Source of the DNA: Epidermidibacterium keratini
GTDB lineage: Bacteria > Actinomycetota > Actinomycetes > Mycobacteriales > Antricoccaceae
Direction: 5' to 3'
DNA length: 64,000 nt
Assembly (NCBI RefSeq): GCF_009834025.1
Contig: NZ_CP047156.1
Span: 3,370,067-3,434,066 of the forward strand
The translations under genes were made by a program, and so were the position numbers. The notes below the pieces were generated by a model. That model ran no database searches. It was not told where the DNA came from and saw nothing but the letters and a program-made list of their open reading frames with translations. This document shows positions 8,241 to 18,068 of this stretch, piece by piece; within the stretch, counting starts at the first letter, position 1, and every line of letters begins with the position of its first letter.

Positions 8241-9539
8241 ATGACACGCTGGCGCAACTGGTCGCGATCGGTCACCGCATGGCCGGTCGAGGTCGCTGCG
8301 CCGCGAAGTGCCCCGGAGCTCGCCCAGATCATCCAGCGGGCCGTCGAGACCGGACGCACCGTTAAGGCCGTCGGTGCCGGTCATAGCTTCACCGCAGTCG
8401 CTGCCACCAACGGCATCCAGCTCGATCTGCAGCACCTGCGAGGCGCGCTCGAGATCGACCGCGAGCGTTCTCGGGTGCGACTCAATGGGGGAACCCGGCT
8501 GCACGAGATCCCCGACATCCTCGACCCGCTCGGGCTCGCGATGGAGAACCTCGGCGACATCGACCGGCAGACGATCACCGGCGCCACGTCGACCGGCACC
8601 CACGGCACGGGCCTTGCCTATGGCGGGCTCGCCACCCAGATCGTCGCGGCGACCCTGATCGATGGACACGGAACGACGCACACCATCAACGAACGCGAGA
8701 ACGCCGAGTTGCTGCCGGCTGTCGCGCTCGGCATCGGCGCGCTCGGCGTACTCGCCGACGTCACGATCCAGTGCGTGCCAGCGTTTTCGGTAACCGCTGT
8801 CGAGTCGGTGGAACCGATCGACGCGGTGCTGAGCGAGTGGCGGGCACGCAACGAGAACGCCGACCACTTCGAGTTCTACTGGTTCCCGCACACGGCCGAC
8901 GCCGTCACCAAGACCAACACCCGCGGGCCCGCCGGCGCTCGTGACCCGCGATCGCCCGTTGCCGACTGGATCGACGCCAACATCGTGATGAACGGGCTCT
9001 TCCGGGGCCTGTGCTCGGTCGGGGCAAAAGTACCTGCCGTCGTTCCGCCGATCTCGCGCTTGGCCGCCAAGAGCTTCTCAGATGGCACCTATACCGACCG
9101 TTCTGACCGAGTCTTCGTCGCGCGCCGCCCACTGCAGTTCGTCGAGATGGAGTACGCCGTCGACTTCGAGGCAATCCCCGACATCCAGCGCGAGCTGACC
9201 CGGATGATCGAGCGCCGGGGGCTGCGACTGTCCTTCCCGGTCGAGTTCCGAGCGGCCGGCCCTGACGAGCTGCTGCTGTCGACCGCCAACGGCAGACGCA
9301 CGGCGTACGTCGCGATCCATCGCTTCTGGCGCGAGGACCCCACCGAATACTTCGCTGAGGCAGAGCGGATCTTCCTCGATCACGGCGGCCGTCCGCACTG
9401 GGGCAAGATGCACAACCAGACCGCTGAGACGTTGCGCGATCGAGTGCCCGGCTTCGAGGCATTCCGCGCCGTCCGAGAGCGTCTTGACCCGTCGCGCACC
9501 TTCACCAACGACTACCTGCGCACCGTCTTGGGCGACTGA
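8241..9539 (+). CDS. D-arabinono-/L-gulono-1,4-lactone oxidase family FAD protein
   Basis: A 432-residue FAD-linked oxidoreductase: an N-terminal PCMH-type FAD domain (VKAVGAGHSFT, with the His that carries FAD covalently in some relatives; 'GATSTGTHGTG') and a C-terminal ALO domain ending 'RPHWGKMHNQTAE...RLDPSRTFTNDYLRTVLG'. Mycobacterial homologues are L-gulono-1,4-lactone dehydrogenases (established for that group); substrate here is inferred. ATG 8241 follows the malic enzyme stop after 1 base, suggesting a two-gene operon. Confidence 0.9.
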   Translation: MTRWRNWSRSVTAWPVEVAAPRSAPELAQIIQRAVETGRTVKAVGAGHSFTAVAATNGIQLDLQHLRGALEIDRERSRVRLNGGTRLHEIPDILDPLGLAMENLGDIDRQTITGATSTGTHGTGLAYGGLATQIVAATLIDGHGTTHTINERENAELLPAVALGIGALGVLADVTIQCVPAFSVTAVESVEPIDAVLSEWRARNENADHFEFYWFPHTADAVTKTNTRGPAGARDPRSPVADWIDANIVMNGLFRGLCSVGAKVPAVVPPISRLAAKSFSDGTYTDRSDRVFVARRPLQFVEMEYAVDFEAIPDIQRELTRMIERRGLRLSFPVEFRAAGPDELLLSTANGRRTAYVAIHRFWREDPTEYFAEAERIFLDHGGRPHWGKMHNQTAETLRDRVPGFEAFRAVRERLDPSRTFTNDYLRTVLGD

Positions 9540-9628
9540 GGACCACCACCCCGTTCGGCGAGTGCGCTTGTCGCGGCACCGTGTCGTGCGCCACAGGTGA
9601 GGTGATTTCCTCAACCTCAGGAGATGTG

Positions 9629-11080
9629 ATGAGCGTCGACAACCCCCAACGCGGCGAAGCATCCACGCAGCAGCCGACCGAGCTCAAACGAGCGATCGGG
9701 CCCAAGCTGCTCTTACTGTTCATCGTCGGCGACATCCTCGGCACCGGCGTCTATGCGCTGACCGGCCAGGTGGCCAACGAGGTCGGCGGCGCCGCGTGGG
9801 TGCCGTTCTTGATCGCCTTCCTGGTCGCGACGATCACCGCGTTCTCCTACTTGGAGCTGGTGACTCGCTTCCCGCAGGCCGCGGGTGCCGCGCTCTATAC
9901 GCACAAGGCCTTCGGCATCCATATCTTCACGTTCATGGTGGCGTTTGCCGTCATGTGCTCGGGCATCACGTCGGCCTCCACCGCCGCCTATGCTTTCGCA
10001 GACTTCTTCAACGCCGGATTCGGGATCGGGCTGCCCAAGGGCGGTTGGACCCTGATGAGCATCGCGCTGTTGTTCATGCTGCTGGTGGCCGGCGTCAACT
10101 TCCGCGGGGTCAGCGAAAGCGTCAAAGCCAACGTCGTGTTGACCATGGTCGAGCTCTCCGGCCTGCTCATGGTCATCTTCATCGGCATGTACGCCGTTAC
10201 CCAGGGCCGCGCCGACTTCAGCCGCGTGGTCGTCTTCGACTCGCCCAGCGATAAGGGCGTCTTCCTCGCCGTCAGCGCCGCCACCGCGCTCGCCTTCTTT
10301 GCGATGGTCGGCTTCGAGGACTCGGTCAACATGGCCGAGGAGACCGAGAACCCCAAACGGGACTTCCCACGGATGATGCTGACCGGGCTCGGCATCACCG
10401 GGCTGATCTACGTGCTCGTCTCGATCACCGCCGTCGCGCTCGTGCCGGTCGGCGAGCTCGCCGATCCGGAGCGCGACTCTGCACTCATTCAGGTCGTCGC
10501 GGCCGGTGGCCCGGGGTTGCCGTTCGACCAGATCTTCCCGTTCATCGGAATGTTCGCCGTCGCCAACACGGCGCTGATCAACATGCTGATGGCCAGCCGG
10601 CTGCTCTACGGAATGGCGCGGGCCGGCGTACTTCCCAAGCAGCTCGGCAAAGTGCACTCGTCGCGGCAGACGCCGTGGGTGGCGATCATCTTCACCACCC
10701 TGATCGCGCTCGGGCTCATCGTGTACGTCGTCCGAGCCAACGCGACCACCGCGGGCGCGGCCAACATCACGCTGCTCGGCGGTACGACGTCGCTGCTACT
10801 GCGGTGCGTGTTCACGATCGTGAACATTGCGCTGATCGTGATCCGGCGCAAGTACCCCTCAGATGGTGATCACTTCAAGGCGCCGTACATCCTGCCGTTT
10901 GTGGGTGCGATCGCGTGCGCGTTCCTGGCCGGACCGTGGGCGCGCAACGAGGCGCAGCAGACGCAGTACGTCGTCGCCGGTGGGCTGATGGTGGTCGGCC
11001 TGATCCTGTGGGCGATCACCTACCTCGCGACCCGAAAGTCGGGCCGCGAGGTAGATATCAACCAGATGACCGAGGACTGA
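9629..11080 (+). CDS. APC family amino acid permease
   Basis: A 483-residue membrane transporter with about 12 helices. The first helix carries the substrate-binding motif 'GDILGTGVYALTG' and helix 6-7 the conserved 'FFAMVGFEDSVNMAEETENPKRDFPR', both typical of the amino acid-polyamine-organocation superfamily. ATG 9629 is preceded by AGGAG at 5-base spacing. Just upstream (about 9595-9618) AGGTGAGG and CCTCAACCT can pair, a possible leader hairpin. Substrate is not predictable. It is related to, but clearly diverged from, the second APC permease at 22620. Confidence 0.9.
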   Translation: MSVDNPQRGEASTQQPTELKRAIGPKLLLLFIVGDILGTGVYALTGQVANEVGGAAWVPFLIAFLVATITAFSYLELVTRFPQAAGAALYTHKAFGIHIFTFMVAFAVMCSGITSASTAAYAFADFFNAGFGIGLPKGGWTLMSIALLFMLLVAGVNFRGVSESVKANVVLTMVELSGLLMVIFIGMYAVTQGRADFSRVVVFDSPSDKGVFLAVSAATALAFFAMVGFEDSVNMAEETENPKRDFPRMMLTGLGITGLIYVLVSITAVALVPVGELADPERDSALIQVVAAGGPGLPFDQIFPFIGMFAVANTALINMLMASRLLYGMARAGVLPKQLGKVHSSRQTPWVAIIFTTLIALGLIVYVVRANATTAGAANITLLGGTTSLLLRCVFTIVNIALIVIRRKYPSDGDHFKAPYILPFVGAIACAFLAGPWARNEAQQTQYVVAGGLMVVGLILWAITYLATRKSGREVDINQMTED

Positions 11081-11084
11081 CGAG

Positions 11085-11261
11085 CTAGTCGTCTTCCTCG
11101 TCGTCGCGGGCGAGGAAGACGGCCAGCCGGTCGATCGCCGTCTCGAACTCCGGGTTCAGGTCGACAAACGTGCGCATGCGATCGGCGAGCCAGTCGACGC
11201 TGAGGTCTTCGTCCTCGCGCCGCGCGGCAAGCTCCTCGATCCCGCGGTCGGTGAAGTACAT
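11085..11261 (-). CDS. DUF6104 family small acidic protein
   Basis: A 58-residue protein starting MYFTDRGIEELAARREDEDL and ending in a run of Asp/Glu. I recognise the pattern of the actinobacterial DUF6104 family, whose function is unknown. It begins just 6 bases beyond the kgd stop on the same strand and may be co-expressed with it; homologues in Streptomyces look nearly the same in length and termini (recalled). The ATG is at 11259-11261 and the stop TAG at 11085-11087. Confidence 0.85.
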   Translation of the reverse strand: MYFTDRGIEELAARREDEDLSVDWLADRMRTFVDLNPEFETAIDRLAVFLARDDEEDD

Positions 11262-11267
11262 CGCGCC

Positions 11268-14200
11268 TTAGCCGAGCGCCCGGGTGATGAGCTCCTGCTG
11301 GGTGCGGTCGTGCACCGCCTTGAAACCGACGGCAGGGGAGGCCGAGGCGGGACGGCTGATGCCTTGCAGGCTTGGCGTTCCCTCCGGCAGCAGGTCGGGG
11401 AGGTTCATCTTCATGAAGCTCCACGCGCCCATGTTGGCTGGCTCCTCCTGCACCCAGATGAGCTCCTTCATGTTCGGGTACTTCGCCAGATCCTCGGCGA
11501 TGTAGGACGCCGGGATCGGGTAAAGCTGCTCGACGCGCAGGATCGCGACGTTGTCCTTGCCAGCCTTCTTGCGCGCGGCCTCAAGCTCGTAGTTAATCTT
11601 GCCCGAGGCCAGCAGCACCCGGGTGACCTTCTGCGGGTCGGCCACCTTGTCGCTGATGACGTGCTTGAAGTGCCCGTGGGTGAAGTCCTCCACCTCAGAG
11701 GTCGCGGCCTTGGCGCGCAGCAGCGACTTCGGGGTGAACAGCACCATCGGGCGGTGGATGTTATCGAGCGCGTGCCGGCGCAGGATGTGGAAGTGGTTGG
11801 CCGGGGTCGAGGTGTTGGCCACCGTCATGTTGTCCTCGGCGCACATCGCCAGGAACCGCTCGATGCGAGCCGAGCTGTGGTCCGGGCCCTGGCCCTCGTG
11901 GGCGTGCGGCAGCATCAGCACGACGCCGGAGCGCTGGCCCCACTTCGCCTCGCCGGAGGTGATGTACTCGTCGATGATCGACTGGGCACCGTTGGCGAAG
12001 TCGCCGAACTGCGCTTCCCACACCACGAGGGCTTCCTTGTTTTCGACCGAGTAGCCGTATTCGAAGCCCATGGCGGCGTACTCCGACAGCAGCGAGTCAA
12101 ACACCCAGAACCGGGCCTGACCGTTGCCGAGGTAGAGCAGCGGGGTGTACTCCTCGCCGTTCTTGCGGTCGATGAGTACGGCGTGACGCTGCACGAACGT
12201 GCCGCGGCGCGAGTCCTGACCGGCCAGACGCACCGGGATGCCCTCGGCCAGCAGTGAGCCGAACGCCAGGATTTCCGCGAAGCCCCAGTCGATCCCGCCT
12301 TGGCTGGACATCGCAGAGCGGCGCTCGATGAGCTTCTGCAGCTTCGGGTGCACGGTGAAGCCGTCCGGCAGCGTCACGTGCACATCGCCGACCCGCTTCA
12401 GAACCTCGGGCGCGACCGAGGTGTCGACCTCGGCGTCATCGCGCACCGGCATCTCGGGCTTCTCGCCCGACGGCGGCGTCGAGGTCGCCTCCTTGGTCTC
12501 GGCGAACGCCTCCTCGAGCTTCTTCTGGAAGTCCTGCAGTGCCTCAGTCGCATCGTCCATCGTGATGTCGCCGCGGCCGACCAGCTGCTCGGTGTAGATC
12601 TTGCGGGTCGAGCGCTTCGCGTCGATCACGTCGTACATCTGCGGCTGGGTCATCGACGGGTCGTCGCCCTCGTTGTGACCGCGACGGCGGTAACACACCA
12701 TGTCGATGACGACGTCCTTCTTGAACGCCTGGCGGTACTCCACGGCCAGCCGCGCGACGCGCACACAGGCCTCGGGATCGTCGCCGTTGACGTGGAAGAT
12801 CGGCGCGCTGACCATGCGGGCGACGTCGGTGCAGTACAGCGACGAGCGGGCCGCGGCCGGCGAGGTGGTGAAGCCGACCTGGTTGTTGACGATGATGTGG
12901 ATCGTGCCGCCGGTGCGGTAGCCGCGCAGCTGCGACAGGTTCAGGGTCTCGGCGACGACACCCTGACCGGCGAACGCCGAGTCGCCGTGCATCAGGACCG
13001 GCAAGACGGTGAAGCCGCTCTCGCCCTTGTTGATCTTGTCCTGCTTGGCGCGCACGATGCCCTCAAGGACCGGGTTGACGGTCTCCAGGTGCGAGGGGTT
13101 CGAGGTGAGCGACACGACCGTGGAGTGGCCGGTGACCGGGTGGGTGAAGTTGCCTTCGGCGCCGAGGTGGTACTTCACGTCGCCGGAGCCGTGCGCGGTC
13201 GAGGGGTCGATGTTGCCCTCGAACTCGCGGAAGATCTGCGCGTAGGACTTGCCGACCGTGTTGGCCAGCACGTTCAGGCGGCCACGGTGCGGCATACCGA
13301 TCGCGACCTCGTCGAGCTCGTGCTCGGCAGCACGCTGCAGGACGGCGTCCAGCAGCGCGATGACCGTCTCGCCGCCCTCGAGTGAGAACCGCTTCTGCCC
13401 GACGAACTTGGTCTGCAGGAACGTCTCGAACGCCTCGGCGGCATTCAGGCGACCGAGAATGTGCTTCTGCCACTCGACCGGCAGCTTCTCGTTGACGTTT
13501 TCGATGCGCTCCTGAATCCAGCGGCGCTCTTCGGGGTCGGTGATGTGCATGTACTCCACACCGACCGTGCGGCAGTAGGCATCGCGCAGTACGCCGAGGA
13601 TCTCGCGCAGCTTCATGACGGTGTTGCCCGCGAAGCCGCCGACCGGGAACTCGCGGTCCAGGTCCCACAGCGTCAGCCCGTGCGTGCGGATGTCGAGGTC
13701 GGGGTGGGTGCGCTGCTTGTAGTTCAGCGGATCGGTGTCGGCCATCAGGTGGCCCTTGGTGCGGTAGGCATCGATCAGCTCGATGATCCGCGTGCCCTTG
13801 TCGATCTCGCCTTCGTGCGAGGTCGTGATGTCCGGCAGCCAGCGCACCGGCTCGTAGGGGATGCGCAGCGCGCGGAAGATGTCGTCGTAGAAGCCATCTT
13901 CGCCCAGCAGCAGCTGGTGCAGGCGACGCAGGAAGTCGCCGGAGTAGGCGCCCTGGATGATGCGGTGGTCGTACGTCGAGGTCAGCGTCATCGTCTTGCT
14001 GACAGCCATGTCGGCGAGGTTCTGCTCGCTCATGCCCTGGAACTCAGCGGGGTAGTCCATCGCACCGACGCCGATGATCGCGCCCTGGCCGGTCATCAGC
14101 CGTGCCACGGAGTGGTTGGTGCCAACGGTGCCGGGGTTGGTCAGCGAGATGGTCACGCCGGAGAAGTCATCGAGCGTCAGCTTGTTGTTGCGGGCGCGCC

Positions 14201-15266
14201 GGATGACGTCTTCGTATGCCGCGAGGAACTGCGCGAAGTCCATCTGCTCGGTGTTCTTGACCGCGGCGACGACGAGGGTGCGCGAACCGTCGGCCTTGGT
14301 CAGGTCGATCGCCAGGCCGAGGTTGACGTGCGCCGGCTTGACGAGCGTCGGCTTGCCGTCCTCCTCGGAGAAGTGGTGGTTCATCTCCGGGAAGTCCTTC
14401 AGCGCCTGCACCAGCGCGTAGCCGATGAGGTGCGTGAACGACACCTTGCCGCCGCGAGCGCGACCCAGATGGTTGTTGATGACAATGCGGTTGTCGGCCA
14501 GCAGCTTGGCCGGTACGGCGCGGACGCTGGTCGCGGTGGGGATCTCGAGCGAGTTCTCCATGTTCTTGACCAGGCGGCCGGCAGCACCCTTCATGGGCAC
14601 CGTCTCGTCCTGGGCGACCTGCTCGTTGCCGGAGTCCTTCGAGCCGCCCTTAGGCTCGTCGGTGGTGAGCGTGCGACCGGTCGCCTTCTTCTCTGCCTGC
14701 GCGGTCTTGGCGTCGGTGAGCTCCTTGGCCTGCTCGTGCAGGGTCATGTCGGGGTGCTCGGAGTTGCCGATGACCGAGGAGTCGACCGTGTCGTCGACGA
14801 CGCGCGCGTCGGCCGGCTTCTTGTCGTCGATCTCCGGGCGCAGCTCTTTAGGCTTGGGCGGCGAGCTGAGGTCGGCCACGGTCTTCGGGCGGTTGCCGTT
14901 GCTGGCCTTGGGCTTGTCTGCAGCGGGGGCTTTCGCGGCCGGGGCGGACGACTTCGCGGTTGCGGCGGAGGACTTGTCGGGAGCCGAGCCGTTGGTGCTC
15001 GCCTGCTTCGCCGGCGGCGTACTCGCCGGCGCTTTCTTCGAGGTGGCGGACTGCTTGTCGTCGGCCCCGGATGCCTTGGTCTGCTCGGACTTGCCGCTGG
15101 AGGAGCGGTAGTCGGTGAAAAACTCGCGCCACGCGGGATCGACGCTGTCTGCATCGTCGAGGTAGCGGCTGTACATGTCCTCGATAACCCAGTCGTTAGC
15201 GCCGAAGTCGGCTTGCTCTGCTGGCTGGGAGTCGGCTGGCTTAGCTGAATCTTGCTGCGTCGACAC
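11268..15266 (-). CDS. kgd: Multifunctional 2-oxoglutarate dehydrogenase E1/E2 / 2-oxoglutarate decarboxylase
   Basis: A 1332-residue fusion typical of actinobacteria (Kgd/OdhA). Residues ~20-55 match the E1 N-terminal segment ([17 protein letters not shown]). Residues 56-215 are an Ala/Lys/Ser-rich linker. Residues ~225-455 are an E2-type acyltransferase domain without lipoyl domain, with catalytic His 434 in '[19 protein letters not shown]'. The rest is the thiamine-diphosphate E1 part ([37 protein letters not shown]). It carries out the TCA step at 2-oxoglutarate together with lipoylated E2/E3 supplied elsewhere, and is known to be regulated by the FHA protein GarA/OdhI in relatives. Start is GTG at 15264-15266 with no strong Shine-Dalgarno. 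Confidence 0.96.
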   Translation of the reverse strand: MSTQQDSAKPADSQPAEQADFGANDWVIEDMYSRYLDDADSVDPAWREFFTDYRSSSGKSEQTKASGADDKQSATSKKAPASTPPAKQASTNGSAPDKSSAATAKSSAPAAKAPAADKPKASNGNRPKTVADLSSPPKPKELRPEIDDKKPADARVVDDTVDSSVIGNSEHPDMTLHEQAKELTDAKTAQAEKKATGRTLTTDEPKGGSKDSGNEQVAQDETVPMKGAAGRLVKNMENSLEIPTATSVRAVPAKLLADNRIVINNHLGRARGGKVSFTHLIGYALVQALKDFPEMNHHFSEEDGKPTLVKPAHVNLGLAIDLTKADGSRTLVVAAVKNTEQMDFAQFLAAYEDVIRRARNNKLTLDDFSGVTISLTNPGTVGTNHSVARLMTGQGAIIGVGAMDYPAEFQGMSEQNLADMAVSKTMTLTSTYDHRIIQGAYSGDFLRRLHQLLLGEDGFYDDIFRALRIPYEPVRWLPDITTSHEGEIDKGTRIIELIDAYRTKGHLMADTDPLNYKQRTHPDLDIRTHGLTLWDLDREFPVGGFAGNTVMKLREILGVLRDAYCRTVGVEYMHITDPEERRWIQERIENVNEKLPVEWQKHILGRLNAAEAFETFLQTKFVGQKRFSLEGGETVIALLDAVLQRAAEHELDEVAIGMPHRGRLNVLANTVGKSYAQIFREFEGNIDPSTAHGSGDVKYHLGAEGNFTHPVTGHSTVVSLTSNPSHLETVNPVLEGIVRAKQDKINKGESGFTVLPVLMHGDSAFAGQGVVAETLNLSQLRGYRTGGTIHIIVNNQVGFTTSPAAARSSLYCTDVARMVSAPIFHVNGDDPEACVRVARLAVEYRQAFKKDVVIDMVCYRRRGHNEGDDPSMTQPQMYDVIDAKRSTRKIYTEQLVGRGDITMDDATEALQDFQKKLEEAFAETKEATSTPPSGEKPEMPVRDDAEVDTSVAPEVLKRVGDVHVTLPDGFTVHPKLQKLIERRSAMSSQGGIDWGFAEILAFGSLLAEGIPVRLAGQDSRRGTFVQRHAVLIDRKNGEEYTPLLYLGNGQARFWVFDSLLSEYAAMGFEYGYSVENKEALVVWEAQFGDFANGAQSIIDEYITSGEAKWGQRSGVVLMLPHAHEGQGPDHSSARIERFLAMCAEDNMTVANTSTPANHFHILRRHALDNIHRPMVLFTPKSLLRAKAATSEVEDFTHGHFKHVISDKVADPQKVTRVLLASGKINYELEAARKKAGKDNVAILRVEQLYPIPASYIAEDLAKYPNMKELIWVQEEPANMGAWSFMKMNLPDLLPEGTPSLQGISRPASASPAVGFKAVHDRTQQELITRALG

Positions 15267-15401
15267 GGTGCGAAATCGCCCTTTTCCACTTCCCGGGAAT
15301 GGTGACAGCGACGTGCGGGATCACGTCGCGAAACTCACCCACGAGGTTACGCCCTTTCACAGTTTCCCCGCAGCCAGGTCGGCGGCTCGTCTGGACTAAG
15401 T

Positions 15402-16181
15402 TCAGCCCACTTCGCGGCGCGTCGAGACGGCGTAGGCGATGGCGGCCAGTACGACGGCGTACCCGCCGAGCAGCAGGCCTCCGGCGACCGGCTCGAGCAG
15501 GTTGGGCTCGGTGTACCCGGGCTGGGCATAGGTGTAGAGCGCCGACGCCGCTCCGCCGGGCAGGAACTTGAAGACGTCCTGCGTGGCTGGGATAGCGCCG
15601 AGGATCGGCTCGACCACGAACATGTAGGCCAGCAGGCCGCTCACGGCGCCGATCTGGTTGCGGATGAGCGCACCGACAGAGACGCCGATGACGCCGTAGA
15701 GCGCGGCCGCGATGCCGGCACCGACGAGCACCTTCCAGTTGTCGCCGCCGAGGGTAAACGTGCCGCCGGTGGTGCTGATCCAGATCCACACCAGTGCCAC
15801 GACCGCGAGTGAGGCGACGGCGGCAAACGCCAGGCCGAGGATGAGGTAGCAGACGAACTTGGCGACGATGACCTTCCATCGCACGGGGGTGGCCAGGAAG
15901 GTCGGCACGATCGTGGCGTGACGGTATTCGGCGGTGATGCCGATGACGCCGAGTACGGCGATGAAGATGGTTGCCGACGAGGCTCCGCTCAGCGCCATGG
16001 TCTGGATCATCGGGCTGTCGATCGGCGGGAAGACCGGTGCGCCGGTTTGCGGGTCGGTCGTGCCGGCGAAGGACAGCGTGAGCACCGGCTGCAGCAATGC
16101 CAATGCCACCGTGCCGATCAGCAGCCAGATCCAGGTCTTGGTCGTGAAGAACTTGACGAACTCGGCCCGTAGGAGGTTCAT
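15402..16181 (-). CDS. ABC-2 type transporter permease
   Basis: A 259-residue permease with about six membrane helices and the N-terminal 'LLRAEFVKFFTTKTWIWLLIG', typical of ABC-2 exporters coupled to a separate ATPase. Its ATG overlaps the stop of the ATP-binding gene (ATGA, 16178-16181), so the pair is translationally coupled. Exported substrate is unknown; members of this group often serve in antibiotic or lipid export (family knowledge). Confidence 0.88.
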   Translation of the reverse strand: MNLLRAEFVKFFTTKTWIWLLIGTVALALLQPVLTLSFAGTTDPQTGAPVFPPIDSPMIQTMALSGASSATIFIAVLGVIGITAEYRHATIVPTFLATPVRWKVIVAKFVCYLILGLAFAAVASLAVVALVWIWISTTGGTFTLGGDNWKVLVGAGIAAALYGVIGVSVGALIRNQIGAVSGLLAYMFVVEPILGAIPATQDVFKFLPGGAASALYTYAQPGYTEPNLLEPVAGGLLLGGYAVVLAAIAYAVSTRREVG

Positions 16182-17131
16182 GCCGCGTCTCCCCGGTGGT
16201 TGAGCTCCTCGGTGACGTATTCGCCCTGGCCGGAGGTGAGCTGGAAGTAGAGGTACTCGAGGTCCTTGGTGTCCTCGGACAGCTCGAAGAGCACGGTGCG
16301 TGTGGCAAACGCGATCTCTCCGATGACCTCGATGGGTACGCCGATCACCCGCATCCGTTCGGGCTCCATCGTCACTGAGCCGGGGTGCTCCTGCTCCAGC
16401 GCGGCGCGCAGGTCACCGAGGTCCGGTCCGCGGACGACGGCGCTCTTGTCGAGGTCGCCAGATAGCTCGGCGATGGTGCCTTCGCGCACCAGCTTGCCCT
16501 TGGCCAGGATGACGACCCGGTCGACGCTCTGCTCGACCTCCTGCAGCAGGTGGCTGGAGACGAGGACGGTGCGTCCCTCGGCGGCGAGCCGGCGCATGAA
16601 GCGCCGCAGCCACTGGATGCCTTCGGGATCTAGGCCGTTGGCCGGCTCGTCGAGCACGAGAATCTGCGGGTCACCAAGCAGCGCGGTCGCCAGGCCGAGG
16701 CGCTGGCGCATGCCCAGCGAGTAGTCGCCGACCTTGCGCCCCGCGGCGGACTGCAAGCCCACGGTCTCCAGCGTCGCGTCCGCGCGTCGCGGGTCAAGGC
16801 CCGCGGCGGCACAGTAGACGCGAAGATGGTCGCGTCCGTTGCGAGCCGGGTGAAAGGCCGGATCCAGGACTGAACCAACCACCTTCGTGGGATCGGCTAG
16901 CTGGGCGTACGTCGTTCCGTTGATGGTCGCCTGGCCTTCGCTGGGGGCCGCGAGCCCGAGCAGCATGCGCAGCGTCGTACTCTTGCCGGCGCCGTTGGGC
17001 CCGAGAAAACCGGTCACCGAGCCTGGTTCGACGGTGAAACTGAGGTCATCGACCGCGGTCAGGGCGCCGTACCGTTTAGTCAGGTGCGAGACGACAATCC
17101 GTCCGGACCCGTCGCCGTTGGACGTACTCAT
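16178..17131 (-). CDS. ABC transporter ATP-binding protein (drug/exporter type)
   Basis: A 317-residue ATPase with Walker A 'GFLGPNGAGKSTTLRML', signature 'YSLGMRQRLGLATALL', Walker B 'ILVLDEPANGLDPEGI' and H-loop 'VLVSSHLLQE'. A C-terminal regulatory extension of ~90 residues follows, as in DrrA-like exporters. Start is placed at ATG 17129-17131, since the longer frame adds a 17-residue segment with no homology feel. Partner of the downstream ABC-2 permease. Confidence 0.92.
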   Translation of the reverse strand: MSTSNGDGSGRIVVSHLTKRYGALTAVDDLSFTVEPGSVTGFLGPNGAGKSTTLRMLLGLAAPSEGQATINGTTYAQLADPTKVVGSVLDPAFHPARNGRDHLRVYCAAAGLDPRRADATLETVGLQSAAGRKVGDYSLGMRQRLGLATALLGDPQILVLDEPANGLDPEGIQWLRRFMRRLAAEGRTVLVSSHLLQEVEQSVDRVVILAKGKLVREGTIAELSGDLDKSAVVRGPDLGDLRAALEQEHPGSVTMEPERMRVIGVPIEVIGEIAFATRTVLFELSEDTKDLEYLYFQLTSGQGEYVTEELNHRGDAA

Positions 17132-17228
17132 ACTTCCGCCTTGCTTGCGTGGTAGGAATGGCGCTCGGACCTGAAGCGGCAAAGTGCCTGGATGGCCACC
17201 CTATCTAAGGCTTATCGGAAGGATTCGC

Positions 17229-17585
17229 GTGCTTGACTGGCTGCGCTGGGTGATCATTGCGCTCAGCCTGCTGCTGGCGATCGTGGGCTATTTGGACTTT
17301 CGCGGCGCGCATGCCCCACGGCGGCCGACGCTCGTGCTGGCAGCTGCCGGCTGGGCAGCGGTGGTGGTGCAGGCGGTCGTCGCCGTCGTCGCCCTGGTCC
17401 GCGGCGATCGGCCCGGCGAGTTCGCAACCTTCATCGGCTACCTGTTTACGACGCTGCTGATGGTGCCCGCGGCGGCGTACTTCCGGGCCGTCGAGCGGTC
17501 GAAGTGGGCCTCGGTCGCGTTTGCGATTGCCGGTGTGACGGTGGCCGTGCTGATGATGCGACTGGACCAGCTATGGCGCAGCTAA
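17229..17585 (+). CDS. Small integral membrane protein, four predicted helices
   Basis: A 118-residue protein composed almost wholly of hydrophobic helices, starting V/MLDWLRWVIIALSLLLAIVG. The GTG at 17229 is preferred because GGAAGGA lies 5 bases upstream. The function is unknown. The final 13 bases overlap the start of the next membrane protein gene in another frame (17573-17585), indicating coupled translation and perhaps a heteromeric membrane partner. Divergent from the ABC ATPase gene. Confidence 0.75.
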   Translation: MLDWLRWVIIALSLLLAIVGYLDFRGAHAPRRPTLVLAAAGWAAVVVQAVVAVVALVRGDRPGEFATFIGYLFTTLLMVPAAAYFRAVERSKWASVAFAIAGVTVAVLMMRLDQLWRS

Positions 17586-17974
17586 AGGCGACGCAGACCC
17601 TGTCCGGTCCGGGGCGGCTGCTGGTCTTCGTCTACGGGATCTTCGCCCTCGCGGCAACGGCGCGCGCCGGGGTCCAGATCGCGACCCGGTTTGAGCATGC
17701 GCCGGTCGCATATTCGCTGTCGGCGCTCGCGGCGTTGATCTACCTGGCCAACACCGTGTTGCTGGCCCGCCCGTCGCGGGCCTCTCGCCGCGCGGCCCGC
17801 GTGATGTGCCTCGTCGAGCTGGTCGGCGTACTCGTCGTCGGGGTCGTGAGCTTGCTGGTGCCGCAGTACTTCCCGGACCCGACGGTGTGGTCGGAGTTCG
17901 GCATCGGCTACGGGTTCGTGCCCCTGGTGCTGCCGATCCTCGGCCTCATCTACCTCCGCCGGTCCGAGCGATAA
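17573..17974 (+). CDS. Conserved actinobacterial integral membrane protein
   Basis: A 133-residue protein with four hydrophobic helices and a distinctive loop 'PQYFPDPTVWSEFGIGYGFVPLVLPILGL'. I recognise this as a widespread actinobacterial hypothetical family without known function. It overlaps the preceding membrane gene by 13 bases. The last codons (RSER-stop) are written by the first unit of the 21-bp repeat array that begins at 17960. Confidence 0.75.
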   Translation: MAQLKATQTLSGPGRLLVFVYGIFALAATARAGVQIATRFEHAPVAYSLSALAALIYLANTVLLARPSRASRRAARVMCLVELVGVLVVGVVSLLVPQYFPDPTVWSEFGIGYGFVPLVLPILGLIYLRRSER

Positions 17975-18043
17975 TCCCCGCGATCCGAGAGATAATCCCC
18001 GCGATCCGAGAGAAAATTCGCTCGATCCGAGAGAAGTTGCGGC
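17960..18043 (+). repeat. 21-bp tandem array A (four units)
   Basis: Four head-to-tail 21-base units at 17960-17980, 17981-18001, 18002-18022 and 18023-18043. Each has the shape C-G-A/G-TCCGAG-A/C-GA; the first two end TAATCCCCG and the last two diverge to AAATTCGCT and AGTTGCGGC. The array starts inside the 3' end of the upstream gene and stops ~25 bases before the enoyl-CoA hydratase start. A second array with the same unit, also co-oriented with and just upstream of a gene, is at 38421-38528. Confidence 0.85.
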
Positions 18044-18068
18044 GGTCACGCGTGGTAGAGATGTGCCC

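Noticed and set aside
13461-15248. Plus-strand open frame (~595 codons) opposite kgd
   Set aside because: Antisense to the low-complexity linker and E2 domain of kgd; its translation is Val/Gly/Arg-rich without any family pattern.
17960-18043. CRISPR array
   Set aside because: The 21-bp units are contiguous without unique spacers, and no cas genes are in the window. The same holds for arrays at 25967 and 38421.
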